Assembly: GCF_014649695.1 (NCBI RefSeq)
Contig: NZ_BMTN01000003.1
Span: forward strand, 248,001-312,000
DNA: 64,000 nt
DNA from: Streptomyces kurssanovii
GTDB lineage: Bacteria; Actinomycetota; Actinomycetes; Streptomycetales; Streptomycetaceae
Reading direction: 5' to 3'
Of this stretch, positions 40,877 to 49,388 are shown in pieces. Position numbers and translations under genes: made by a program. Under the pieces are notes generated by a model. That model was not told where the DNA came from, ran no database searches, and saw nothing but the letters and a program-made list of their open reading frames with translations. How positions within the stretch are numbered: position 1 is the stretch's first letter; each line of letters opens with the position of its first letter.

Positions 40877-43093
40877 ATGTCCAATCCGGTCGCGTTCCAA
40901 CCCGCTGTGCTCGAAGGCGTGCTCGAGCGGATCACGTACGCCAACGACGAGAACGGCTACACGGTCGCCCGCGTCGACACCGGCCGCGGCGGCGACCTGC
41001 TCACCGTCGTCGGCTCGCTGCTCGGCGCGCAGGTCGGTGAGTCGCTGCGGATGGAGGGGCGTTGGGGCTCCCACCCGCAGTACGGCAAGCAGTTCACCGT
41101 GGAGAACTACACCACCGTCCTGCCGGCCACGATCCAGGGCATACGGCGCTATCTCGGCTCCGGTCTGATCAAGGGGATCGGCCCGAAGATCGCCGAGCGG
41201 ATCGTGGACCACTTCGGTACGGACACCCTCGATGTGATCGAGACGGAGCCGAAGCGGCTCATCGAGGTGCCGGGCCTCGGGCCGAAGCGGACGAAGATGA
41301 TCGGCGTGGCCTGGGAGGAGCAGAAGGCCATCAAGGAGGTCATGGTCTTCCTCCAGGGGGTGGGCGTCTCGACGTCCATCGCGGTGCGGATCTACAAGAA
41401 GTACGAGGACGCCTCCATCTCGGTCGTGCGGAACCAGCCGTACCGCCTGGCCGCCGATGTGTGGGGCATCGGCTTCCTGACCGCCGACAAGATCGCGCAG
41501 GCGGTGGGCATACCCCACGACAGCCCCGAGCGGGTCAAGGCCGGACTGCAGTACGCCCTGTCGCAGTCGACCGACCAGGGGCACTGCTTCCTGCCCGAGG
41601 AGCAGCTGATCTCGGACGCCGTGAAGCTGCTCGCCGTCGACACCGGGCTGGTCATCGAGTGCCTCGCGGAGCTCGCGGCCGATGAGGAGGGGGTCGTACG
41701 GGAGCAGGTGCCCGGACCGGACGGCGGGGAGCCGGTGACGGCCGTGTACCTGGTGCCGTTCCACCGCGCCGAGCTGTCCCTCGCCGGGCAGCTGCGGCGG
41801 TTGCTGACCACCGGGGACGACCGGATGCCGGCCTTCCAGGACGTGGCCTGGGACAAGGCGCTGGCATGGCTCGCCGACCGTACGGGCGCGAAGCTGGCGC
41901 CCGAGCAGGAGGCCGCGGTCAAGCTCGCGCTCACCAGCAAGGTGGCGGTGCTGACGGGCGGCCCCGGCTGCGGCAAGTCGTTCACCGTCCGCTCCATCGT
42001 CGAACTGGCCCGCGCCAAGAAGGCCGAAGTGGTGCTCGCGGCTCCCACCGGCCGCGCGGCCAAGCGCCTCGCCGAGCTGACGGGCGCCGAGGCCTCGACC
42101 GTGCACCGGCTGCTGGAGCTCAAGCCCGGCGGTGACGCGGCGTACGACAAGGACCGGCCGCTGGACGCGGACCTGGTCGTCGTCGACGAGGCGTCGATGC
42201 TCGACCTGCTGCTCGCCAACAAGCTGGTCAAGGCCGTGGCGCCGGGCGCGCACCTGCTGCTGGTGGGGGACGTGGACCAGCTGCCGAGCGTCGGCGCGGG
42301 GGAGGTGCTGCGCGACCTGCTGGCGGACGGCGGTCCGGTGCCGAGCGTGCGCCTGACGCGGATCTTCCGGCAGGCGCAGCAGTCCGGTGTCATCACCAAC
42401 GCCCACCGGATCAACACCGGTCTGCCGCCCATCACTTCGGGCCTTCCGGACTTCTTCCTGTTCGTGGAGGAGGAGACCGAGGACGCGGGCAGGGTGACCG
42501 TCGACGTGGCGGCCCGCCGGATCCCGGCGAAGTTCGGCCTCGATCCGCGCCGCGATGTACAGGTCCTCGCGCCCATGCACCGTGGCCCGGCCGGCGCGGG
42601 GACGCTCAACGGGCTGCTCCAGCAGGCGATCACCCCGGCCCGGCCGGACCTCCCGGAGAAGCGGTTCGGCGGCCGGGTCTTCCGTGTCGGCGACAAGGTC
42701 ACCCAGATCCGTAACAATTATGAGAAAGGGCGCAACGGCGTCTTCAACGGCACGGTCGGTGTCGTCACGGCGCTGCACGTGGACGACCAGCGGCTGACCG
42801 TGCTGACGGACGAGGACGAGGAGGTCCCGTACGACTTCGACGAGCTGGACGAGCTGGCGCACGCGTACGCGGTGACCATCCACCGCTCCCAGGGCAGTGA
42901 ATATCCGGCGGTGGTGATCCCGGTCACCACGGGGGCGTGGATGATGCTCCAGCGCAACCTGCTGTACACGGCCGTTACCCGGGCGAAGAAGCTGGTGGTC
43001 CTGGTCGGGTCGCGCAAGGCGATAGGCCAGGCGGTCCGGACCGTTTCCGCAGGCAGGCGCTGCACGGGCCTCGCGCATCGCCTCGCCGTGTGA
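40877..43093 (+). CDS. recD2: RecD2-like SF1B DNA helicase
   Basis: A 738-residue superfamily 1B 5'-3' helicase. The N-terminal OB-like segment (VLERITYANDENGYTVARV) and helix-hairpin-helix modules (GIGPKIAERI, VPGLGPKRTKMIG) precede motor domains. Walker A is TGGPGCGKSFT (about residue 365), Walker B VVVDEASMLD, motif III LLLVGDVDQLPSVG and motif VI AVTIHRSQGSEY, AVTRAKK. The N-terminal extension distinguishes RecD2 from RecBCD RecD. It probably acts in replication-linked repair. The C-terminal RTVSAGRRCTGLAHRLAV is typical for Streptomyces orthologues. Confidence 0.93.
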   Translation: MSNPVAFQPAVLEGVLERITYANDENGYTVARVDTGRGGDLLTVVGSLLGAQVGESLRMEGRWGSHPQYGKQFTVENYTTVLPATIQGIRRYLGSGLIKGIGPKIAERIVDHFGTDTLDVIETEPKRLIEVPGLGPKRTKMIGVAWEEQKAIKEVMVFLQGVGVSTSIAVRIYKKYEDASISVVRNQPYRLAADVWGIGFLTADKIAQAVGIPHDSPERVKAGLQYALSQSTDQGHCFLPEEQLISDAVKLLAVDTGLVIECLAELAADEEGVVREQVPGPDGGEPVTAVYLVPFHRAELSLAGQLRRLLTTGDDRMPAFQDVAWDKALAWLADRTGAKLAPEQEAAVKLALTSKVAVLTGGPGCGKSFTVRSIVELARAKKAEVVLAAPTGRAAKRLAELTGAEASTVHRLLELKPGGDAAYDKDRPLDADLVVVDEASMLDLLLANKLVKAVAPGAHLLLVGDVDQLPSVGAGEVLRDLLADGGPVPSVRLTRIFRQAQQSGVITNAHRINTGLPPITSGLPDFFLFVEEETEDAGRVTVDVAARRIPAKFGLDPRRDVQVLAPMHRGPAGAGTLNGLLQQAITPARPDLPEKRFGGRVFRVGDKVTQIRNNYEKGRNGVFNGTVGVVTALHVDDQRLTVLTDEDEEVPYDFDELDELAHAYAVTIHRSQGSEYPAVVIPVTTGAWMMLQRNLLYTAVTRAKKLVVLVGSRKAIGQAVRTVSAGRRCTGLAHRLAV

Positions 43094-43214
43094 GCCGGCG
43101 GGCCGACCGGGCACCGCGGGCGCGGCGGTTCGGGCGGCCACGGGCGTGGGAAACACCACCCCACCTCCACCCCGGCTTCCAGAAGCGGGGCGAAGGGGGC
43201 AAGATGAGCAGGTT

Positions 43215-43233
43215 GGCGGCACTGAGTGCCGCC
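43215..43233. other. Small hairpin upstream of citrate synthase
   Basis: Perfect 8-bp stem GGCGGCAC with loop TGA in the 247-bp gap between recD2 and citrate synthase. It may be the recD2 terminator or an operator of the next gene. Confidence 0.4.
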
Positions 43234-43340
43234 GATAGGCCCAATGGTCGACCCCGAGTGCACTCTCCTGAGCCAAATGGGGGATGGTAGAGACAGTCAG
43301 GGCACCTCGAAGAAGAGGCACTACGTCGGTGAGGGATGAC

Positions 43341-44630
43341 GTGAGCGACAACTCTGTAGTACTGCGGTACGCGGACGGTGAATACACCTACCCGGTGGTC
43401 GAGAGCACCGTCGGTGACAAGGGCTTCGACATCGGGAAGCTCCGAGCCCAGACCGGTCTGGTCACCCTGGACAGCGGATACGGCAACACCGCCGCCTATA
43501 AATCCGCGATCACCTACCTCGACGGCGAGCAGGGCATTCTGCGCTACCGCGGTTACCCGATCGAGCAGCTGGCCGAGCGCTCCACCTTCCTCGAGGTGGC
43601 GTCCCTGCTGATCAACGGTGAGCTGCCGACCGTCGACGAGCTGGCCACCTTCAAGGGTGAGATCACGCAGCACACGCTGCTGCACGAGGACGTCAAGCGC
43701 TTCTTCCAGGGCTTCCCGCGCGACGCCCACCCGATGGCCATGCTGTCCTCCGTGGTCAGCGCGCTGTCCACCTTCTACCAGGACAGCCACAATCCGTTCG
43801 ACGAGAAGCAGCGTCACCTCTCGACGATCCGGCTGCTCGCGAAGCTGCCGACGATCGCGGCGTACGCGTACAAGAAGTCGATCGGTCACCCCTTCGTCTA
43901 CCCGCGCAACGACCTCGGTTACGTGGAGAACTTCCTGCGCATGACCTTCTCGGTCCCGGCGCAGGAGTACGAGCTCGACCCGGTCGTCGTCTCGGCGCTC
44001 GACAAGCTGCTGATCCTGCACGCGGACCACGAGCAGAACTGCTCCACGTCCACCGTGCGTCTGGTCGGCTCCTCGCAGGCGAACATGTTCGCCTCGATCT
44101 CCGCCGGCATCAGCGCCCTGTGGGGCCCGCTGCACGGTGGCGCCAACCAGTCGGTGCTGGAGATGCTCGAGGGCATCCAGGCCAACGGCGGCGATGTCGA
44201 CTCCTTCATCCGCAAGGTGAAGAACAAGGAGGACGGCGTCCGGCTGATGGGCTTCGGCCACCGGGTCTACAAGAGCTTCGACCCGCGCGCGAAGATCATC
44301 AAGGCCGCGGCGCACGATGTCCTCTCGGCGCTCGGCAAGTCCGACGAGCTTCTCGACATCGCGCTGAAGCTCGAGGAGCACGCGCTCTCCGACGACTACT
44401 TCGTCTCGCGCAACCTCTACCCGAACGTGGACTTCTACACGGGTCTGATCTACCGCGCCATGGGCTTCCCGACCGAGATGTTCACCGTGCTGTTCGCGCT
44501 CGGCCGGCTTCCCGGCTGGATCGCCCAGTGGCACGAGATGATCAAGGAGCCCGGTTCCCGCATCGGCCGCCCGCGTCAGATCTACACCGGCGAGGTCCTG
44601 CGCGACTTCGTCCCGGTCGAGGCCCGCTGA
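43341..44630 (+). CDS. gltA: Citrate synthase
   Basis: A 429-residue type II citrate synthase that condenses oxaloacetate and acetyl-CoA at the entry of the TCA cycle. Active-site segments are LWGPLHGGANQSV (His), LMGFGHRVYKSFDPRA (His and Arg) and downstream Asp in the C-terminal domain (LYPNVDFYTGLIYRAMG). Length and opening SDNSVVLRYADGEYTYPV match the Streptomyces enzyme often called CitA. GTG 43341 follows GAGGGATGAC; an upstream in-frame ATG at 43284 is not preferred. It is monocistronic with a strong terminator. Confidence 0.96.
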   Translation: MSDNSVVLRYADGEYTYPVVESTVGDKGFDIGKLRAQTGLVTLDSGYGNTAAYKSAITYLDGEQGILRYRGYPIEQLAERSTFLEVASLLINGELPTVDELATFKGEITQHTLLHEDVKRFFQGFPRDAHPMAMLSSVVSALSTFYQDSHNPFDEKQRHLSTIRLLAKLPTIAAYAYKKSIGHPFVYPRNDLGYVENFLRMTFSVPAQEYELDPVVVSALDKLLILHADHEQNCSTSTVRLVGSSQANMFASISAGISALWGPLHGGANQSVLEMLEGIQANGGDVDSFIRKVKNKEDGVRLMGFGHRVYKSFDPRAKIIKAAAHDVLSALGKSDELLDIALKLEEHALSDDYFVSRNLYPNVDFYTGLIYRAMGFPTEMFTVLFALGRLPGWIAQWHEMIKEPGSRIGRPRQIYTGEVLRDFVPVEAR

Positions 44631-44677
44631 GGCACCGTTCCGCCCGGGCGGGGGCCAAGGCCCACCGCCCGAACAGC

Positions 44678-44729
44678 GGAAAGCGCCCCGCTGCCGATCC
44701 CCCCACGGGTCGGCGGGCGGGGCGCTTCC
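44678..44729 (+). terminator. Long intrinsic terminator after citrate synthase
   Basis: Main stem AAGCGCCCCGC (44681-44691) with GCGGGGCGCTT (44717-44727) is perfect; an inner stem of eight pairs including one wobble continues from GCCGATCC. It lies 50 bp past the stop. Confidence 0.85.
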
Positions 44730-45015
44730 CATATCCCCGACAGCGGATTCCCCCCACGGGATCCGGCCGGGCGTCTGACCGCGCGCAAAGCTCCGCACGC
44801 GGTATGCCGGGGTACGTACGGGAGGGCCGCTCAAAGCTCCCCGGTGCACGTGCCCCGGCCAACGCTTGCCTCTGGGACGTCCCCCAAGACATCCCATGAA
44901 CGTCCCCCAAGACGTTCTCGGCATCGACCATTCAGACTCGCGAGGAGCCTGAATGGTTACCCCTAAATATCTGTGATCTAGGTCTCGTTGTGAAGGTCTT
45001 GTGACCTGTTTGTAG
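44730..45015. other. Gap between citrate synthase and copA, with short repeats
   Basis: About 286 bp without a gene. It holds two 14-bp direct repeats ACGTCCCCCAAGAC (44877-44890 and 44900-44913, 23-bp period) and an inverted repeat ACCATTCAG/CTGAATGGT (44927-44935 and 44949-44957). The sequence after 44940 is AT-richer than usual. The inverted repeat could end the minus-strand copA transcript. Confidence 0.5.
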
Positions 45016-47256
45016 TCACGAGAAGGAGCGCAATCGCAGGCTGTTGAGCACCACAAAAACGGACGAAAAGGCCATGGCGAAGCCTGCGATCATGGGGTTG
45101 AGCAGGCCGGATGCCGCCAGTGGCAGCGCCGCGACGTTGTAGCCAAAGGCCCAGTAAAGATTGCCTTTGATCGTGGCCAGAGTCCGCCGTGCGAGACGGA
45201 TCGCGTCAGCCGCGACACGCAGGTCCCCCCTCACAAGAGTGAGGTCCCCCGCCTCGATGGCCACGTCCGTCCCGGTGCCCATCGCCAGCCCCAGATCCGC
45301 CGTGGCCAGCGCCGCCGCGTCGTTCACGCCGTCGCCGACCATCGCGACGGTGCGGCCCTTTGCCTGAAGCCGTTCGACCAGGCGCACCTTCTCCTCGGGC
45401 ATGACCTCCGCGTACACCTCCTCCACGCCCACCTCGGCCGCCACCTTCTCGGCCACGGCCCTGGCGTCGCCCGTCAGCAGTACGGGGGTGAGGCCGAGGG
45501 CCCGCAGCTCTCGCACGGCCTCGGCGCTGGTGTCCTTGACCGCGTCGGCGACGGTGAGCACGCCGAGGGCCTTGCCGTCCCGCGCCGCGAACACGGCCGT
45601 GCGGCCGCTGTCGCCGGCCGCCGTGCGAAGGAGATCCCCGGGCACCTCGACCCCGGCCTCCTCCAGCAGCCGTGCGCGGCCGGCCAGCACCTCATGGCCC
45701 TCGACGACACCGCGTACACCCAGGCCCGGCACGTTCACGAAATCCTCGACCGCGGGCAGCCGGTCCCGCAGGCGTGCCGCCGCGCCCTCGGTGACAGCGC
45801 GGGCGACGGGATGCTCGGAGGCCTGCTCCAGCGCGCCCGCCAGTCGCAGCAGTTCCGTGACGTCGGCGGTTTCCGCCGGGTGCACGCCCTGGAGGGTCAT
45901 CCGGCCCGTCGTGACGGTCCCGGTCTTGTCCAGGACGACGGTGTCGACCCTGCGGGTGGACTCCAGCACCTCGGGCCCCTTGATGAGGATCCCCAGCTGC
46001 GCGCCCCGTCCGGTGCCGACCATCAGCGCCGTCGGGGTGGCGAGTCCCAGGGCGCACGGACAGGCGATGATCAGCACGGCCACGGCGGCGGTGAACGCGG
46101 CCGTCGTGTCACCGGTCGCCCCGAGCCATGCGCCGAGCGTGGCGGCGGCGATCAGCAGGACGACGGGGACGAAGACCGCCGAGATCCGGTCGGCGAGCCG
46201 CTGCACCTGCGCCTTGCCGTTCTGGGCGTCCTCCACGAGCTTCGCCATCCGGGCGAGCCGGGTGTCGGCGCCGACGGAGGTGGCCTCGACGACGAGGCGG
46301 CCGGCGGTGTTGAGGGTGGCACCGGTGACCGGCTCACCCGGCCACACGTCGACCGGTACCGACTCGCCGCTGAGCATCGAGACGTCGACGGCGGAGGCGC
46401 CCTCCACGACGAGGCCGTCCGTGGCGATCTTCTCCCCGGGCCTCACGACGAAGCGGTCACCGACGGCGAGCCGGTCGACCGGTACGCGTACCTCCGTGCC
46501 TTCCCGCAGAACGGCGACGTCCTTGGCGCCCATGTCCATCAGCGCCCGCAGCGCGGCGCCCGCCTGCCGCTTGGACCGGGCCTCGAGGTAGCGGCCGAGC
46601 AGGATGAAGACGGTCACGCCGGCGGCGACCTCGAGATAGATCACCGAGGCGCCGTCCGTACGGCCGGCCGTGAGGTCGAAGCCGTGGCGCATGCCGGGCA
46701 TGCCCGCGGTGCCGAAGAACAGCGCCCACAGCGACCAGCCGAAGGCGGCCAGCGTGCCGGTGGACACCAGGGTGTCCATGGTGGCGGCGCCGTGGCGCAG
46801 ATTGGTCCATGCGGCCCGGTGGAAGGGCAGAGCGCCCCAGACCACCACAGGCGCGGCGAGGGTCAGCGAGAGCCACTGCCAGTTGTCGAACTGGAGCGGG
46901 CCGATCATCGACATCAGTACGACCGGCGCGGCGAGCAGCGCGGAGACCACGAGCCGTCGCCGCAGGACGTCCTGCTCGGTGGCGGGGCCGGTGCCGGGCT
47001 CCGGGCCGGCGGGATGCGCGGGGTCCGGCGCGGGAGCGGGCGGCGGCGGCTCCTCGGCGGTGTAGCCGGTCTTCACCACGGTCGCGATCAGGTCCGCGAC
47101 CTCGGTGCCCGCCGGATACGAGACCCGCGCCTTCTCCGTGGCGTAATTGACCGTGGCGGTGACGCCGTCCATGCGGTTCAGCTTCTTCTCGACGCGAGCC
47201 GCGCAGGACGCGCAGGTCATGCCGCCGATGGTGAGCTCTACCTCGGATGTCTCCAC
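45016..47256 (-). CDS. copA: Cu(+)-exporting P1B-type ATPase
   Basis: A 746-residue heavy-metal P-type ATPase. An N-terminal HMA domain has GMTCASC (Cys15, Cys18). The TM metal site is IACPCALG, the phosphorylation motif DKTGT, nucleotide site SEHPVARA and hinge MVGDGVNDAAAL. YNVAALPLA and the final MAFSSVFVVLNSL helices fit the P1B-1 (Cu+) subgroup. It exports Cu(I) from the cytosol. GTG 47256 follows GGAG at 9 nt; in-frame GTG codons at 47265 and 47274 are upstream. It is downstream of copZ and shares the CsoR-type box at 47798. Confidence 0.95.
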   Translation of the reverse strand: METSEVELTIGGMTCASCAARVEKKLNRMDGVTATVNYATEKARVSYPAGTEVADLIATVVKTGYTAEEPPPPAPAPDPAHPAGPEPGTGPATEQDVLRRRLVVSALLAAPVVLMSMIGPLQFDNWQWLSLTLAAPVVVWGALPFHRAAWTNLRHGAATMDTLVSTGTLAAFGWSLWALFFGTAGMPGMRHGFDLTAGRTDGASVIYLEVAAGVTVFILLGRYLEARSKRQAGAALRALMDMGAKDVAVLREGTEVRVPVDRLAVGDRFVVRPGEKIATDGLVVEGASAVDVSMLSGESVPVDVWPGEPVTGATLNTAGRLVVEATSVGADTRLARMAKLVEDAQNGKAQVQRLADRISAVFVPVVLLIAAATLGAWLGATGDTTAAFTAAVAVLIIACPCALGLATPTALMVGTGRGAQLGILIKGPEVLESTRRVDTVVLDKTGTVTTGRMTLQGVHPAETADVTELLRLAGALEQASEHPVARAVTEGAAARLRDRLPAVEDFVNVPGLGVRGVVEGHEVLAGRARLLEEAGVEVPGDLLRTAAGDSGRTAVFAARDGKALGVLTVADAVKDTSAEAVRELRALGLTPVLLTGDARAVAEKVAAEVGVEEVYAEVMPEEKVRLVERLQAKGRTVAMVGDGVNDAAALATADLGLAMGTGTDVAIEAGDLTLVRGDLRVAADAIRLARRTLATIKGNLYWAFGYNVAALPLAASGLLNPMIAGFAMAFSSVFVVLNSLRLRSFS

Positions 47257-47365
47257 GCTCAGCACTCCACGCACTCGGCCGGGCCGTACCCCACCAGTAT
47301 CCGGCCCGGCCGGAAACCGATGGCGTGCGGCCCGGCCCCGACGGTGCCGGGGAGGCGGTGGGCGC

Positions 47366-47689
47366 TCAGGCCCTGCCCACCAGCTCGTAGCCCGCCTCGT
47401 CGACGGCGGCGCGTACGGCGGCCTCGTCCAGCGGGGCCTTGGAGACCACGGTGACCTGGCCGGTGGCGGCGACGGCCGTCACCGAGCTGACGCCGAGGAG
47501 CTCGGAGATCTCGCTGCTGACGGCGCCTTCGCAGTGGCCGCAGGTCATGCCGGTCACCTGGTAGACGGTGGTGATGCCGTCGGCCTGCGCGTCCGCGGCG
47601 GAGTCGTGGCAGGACCCGGTGGACGAGCAGCAGGAGCCGGCCGCCGTGGTGTCCTCGATCTCGATGCCGGCCTTCGTCTCGGCGGTCAT
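47366..47689 (-). CDS. copZ: CopZ-like copper chaperone with Cys-rich N-terminus
   Basis: A 107-residue protein. The C-terminal HMA domain (about 40-105) has GMTCGHCEGAV and VDEAGYELVG and would deliver Cu(I) to CopA. The N-terminal extension has AAGSCCSSTGSCHD, three or four extra cysteines not found in classic 68-residue CopZ, which might buffer additional Cu(I). ATG 47689 follows GGAG at 7-nt spacing. It is 110 bp ahead of copA and behind the CsoR-like box. Confidence 0.9.
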   Translation of the reverse strand: MTAETKAGIEIEDTTAAGSCCSSTGSCHDSAADAQADGITTVYQVTGMTCGHCEGAVSSEISELLGVSSVTAVAATGQVTVVSKAPLDEAAVRAAVDEAGYELVGRA

Positions 47690-47797
47690 GGCGTTCTCCG
47701 TTTCGGTGGTTCGACGCACGCGCGGGTGCGTGCGTACGGACATGGTGCGCCAGGGGGTGCGGTGGATGTCGCATCCTCCGGCGCCATGACGCCCACT

Positions 47798-47814
47798 ATA
47801 CCCCTAGGGGGTAT
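47798..47814. promoter_or_regulatory. CsoR-type copper operator
   Basis: ATACCCCTAGGGGGTAT: 7-bp arms ATACCCC and GGGGTAT around TAG, matching the consensus of CsoR boxes (TACCCC...GGGGTA). It lies 109 bp upstream of the copZ ATG. No csoR gene is in the window. Confidence 0.85.
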
Positions 47815-47883
47815 CTATCCGGTAGCGCCGCGCGGGGAGGTCGGCGCGGGCTCCGAGGAAGCGCGTGTCCTGACGCACGGAAG

Positions 47884-47913
47884 CGGCCCCGCACCGTCGG
47901 CGGTGCGGGGCCG
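47884..47913 (-). terminator. Intrinsic terminator of the small HTH gene
   Basis: Perfect 13-bp stem CGGCCCCGCACCG with a 4-nt loop, 24 bp past the HTH stop (47937). Confidence 0.8.
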
Positions 47914-47936
47914 TGGCTCTCGTGCCGAGGTGCCTC

Positions 47937-48134
47937 TCACTCCCTGCGGCCCCTGTTCCCGGGCCGGTTGGCCACCCAGCGGCGGACCGTGTCCGCGTAC
48001 CAGTACGGCTTCCCGGCCTCCACGTGGTCGGGCGGCGGCAGCAGGCCGTGCTTGCGGTACGAGCGGACCGTGTCCGGCTGCACCTTGATGTGCGCGGCGA
48101 TGTCCTTGTAGGACCAGAGCCTTCTGTCCGTCAT
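47937..48134 (-). CDS. Small MerR/excisionase-type HTH protein
   Basis: A 65-residue protein consisting only of a winged HTH: LWSYKDIAAHIKVQPDTVRSYRKHGLLPPPDH then a wing PYWYADTVRRWVANRP. AlpA/Xis and short MerR-like DNA-binding proteins have this form. ATG 48134 follows GGGAGG at 8 nt; a GTG at 48143 would overlap that site. No integrase gene is adjacent, so a role as excisionase is not supported. Confidence 0.8.
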   Translation of the reverse strand: MTDRRLWSYKDIAAHIKVQPDTVRSYRKHGLLPPPDHVEAGKPYWYADTVRRWVANRPGNRGRRE

Positions 48135-48345
48135 GCGGGGCACCTCCCTGCGTGCGCAGCAGAGGCGGTCGGTATGCCGTCGGGGGAGCTGCCGCGCGGA
48201 CGCTGGCGATCACTGAGCCTGTGTCCGTTGAACGAGGTGGAGTGGCGGAGGGGGTACGGCTGTTGACGGTCTGTGACGTAAAGCGCGCGTAATGGAGACA
48301 AGTGTGATGCGCGGGTGACAACGGTGACAGATGTGATGCGGAGCG

Positions 48346-49257
48346 TCAGACGCCGCAGGAGCGGAGGAAACCGCGCGTGCGTTCGGCGATCGGGAACGGT
48401 TTGTCCGGCGGACACGGATACATGTCCTGCTCGACGATGGCGAACAGGTCGACGCCCAGCGACTGCGCGGCGGCCAGTACCGGTTCGAGGGCGGGCACCC
48501 CGGCCGGCGGCTCGCACATCACCCCACGGCCCACCGCGGGTCCGAAGGGCACTTCCTCGGCGACGACTTGGGCCAGGACCGCAGGATCCACCTGCTTGAG
48601 ATGGAGGTAGCCGATCCGCTCCCCGTAGGTCTCGATGAGCTTGACGCTGTCGCCGCCGCAGTAGGCGTAGTGGCCGGTGTCCAGGCAGAGAGAGACCCGG
48701 TCCGGGTCGGTGGCGTCGAGGAAACGCGTGACGTTCTCCTCGGTGTCGATGTGGGTGTCCGCGTGCGGATGGACGACGATCCGCAGTCCGTAGCGCTCAC
48801 GCACCTCATGGCCCAGCCGCTCGGTCTGGGCCGTCAGGTCGCGCCACTGCGCCGGGGTGAGCGTGCGGTCCTCGAGGACCCGGCCCGTCTTGTCGTCGCG
48901 CCAGAAGGACGGGATCACGACCAGGTGCGAAGCCCCCATCGCCTGCGTCAGCGCCGCGATGTCGGACACGTGGGCCCATGTCTCGTCCCACACGGCCGGA
49001 CCGCGGTGGAGACCCGTGAAGACGGTCCCCGCCGAGACCTTGAGGCCGCGCCGCCGGGTCTCCTCCGCGAGGCGTGCCGGGTCGGTCGGCAGATAGCCGT
49101 AAGGGCCGAGCTCGATCCACTCGTAACCGGCGCCGGACACCTCGTCCAGGAAACGCTGCCAGGGGACCTGGCGGGGATCGTCGGGGAACCACACGCCCCA
49201 GGAGTCGGGGGCCGAGCCGACCCGGATGCGGTTCAGGGCGGGGACGGATGAGGTCAT
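48346..49257 (-). CDS. Inosose dehydratase/isomerase-like TIM barrel (IolE/IolH type)
   Basis: A 303-residue AP-endonuclease-2 superfamily protein. Opening IRVGSAPDSWGVWFPDDP and YEWIELGPYGYLP are typical of inositol-pathway members. Metal-site residues occur in HPHADTHIDT, LCLDTGHYAYCGGD and LHLKQVD. It is divergent from the iolC operon, which supports IolE (inosose dehydration) or IolI (inosose isomerisation), but the sequence alone does not decide. The shared 131-bp intergenic region contains the candidate operator and promoter. Confidence 0.82.
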   Translation of the reverse strand: MTSSVPALNRIRVGSAPDSWGVWFPDDPRQVPWQRFLDEVSGAGYEWIELGPYGYLPTDPARLAEETRRRGLKVSAGTVFTGLHRGPAVWDETWAHVSDIAALTQAMGASHLVVIPSFWRDDKTGRVLEDRTLTPAQWRDLTAQTERLGHEVRERYGLRIVVHPHADTHIDTEENVTRFLDATDPDRVSLCLDTGHYAYCGGDSVKLIETYGERIGYLHLKQVDPAVLAQVVAEEVPFGPAVGRGVMCEPPAGVPALEPVLAAAQSLGVDLFAIVEQDMYPCPPDKPFPIAERTRGFLRSCGV

Positions 49258-49297
49258 GCCGGTCAGCTTTCCGGCCGCCTGAGAAAGGTGTCAAGGC

Positions 49298-49319
49298 TTG
49301 GTCCGAATGTCAGGACAAA
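49298..49319. promoter_or_regulatory. Candidate inositol regulator operator
   Basis: TTGGTCC (49298-49304) and GGACAAA (49313-49319) form an imperfect dyad with 8-nt spacer. TGTCA occurs several times around it. It sits just upstream of the iolC -35. Confidence 0.5.
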
Positions 49320-49322
49320 ATG

Positions 49323-49352
49323 TTGACAGGGTTCGCGGGAGAGGGCTAGACC
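49323..49352 (+). promoter_or_regulatory. Promoter of the iolC operon
   Basis: TTGACA (49323-49328), 18-bp spacer, TAGACC (49347-49352), 37 bp before the iolC ATG. The consensus fits a HrdB-type Streptomyces promoter. Confidence 0.6.
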
Positions 49353-49388
49353 TGAGTCACGCCGGCGGTTCGAACCGAAGGGACGCGC

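Noticed and set aside
40610-43387. A 925-codon minus-strand open frame opposite recD2
   Set aside because: Asp/His/Arg/Gly-biased shadow of the helicase gene on the opposite strand, with no domain features.
44877-44913. Two 14-bp direct repeats as a CRISPR or attachment-site signal
   Set aside because: Only two copies with a 9-bp intervening gap, no cas genes, no integrase.
47937-48134. Small HTH protein as excisionase of an integrated element
   Set aside because: No integrase, attachment-site repeats or tRNA gene nearby.
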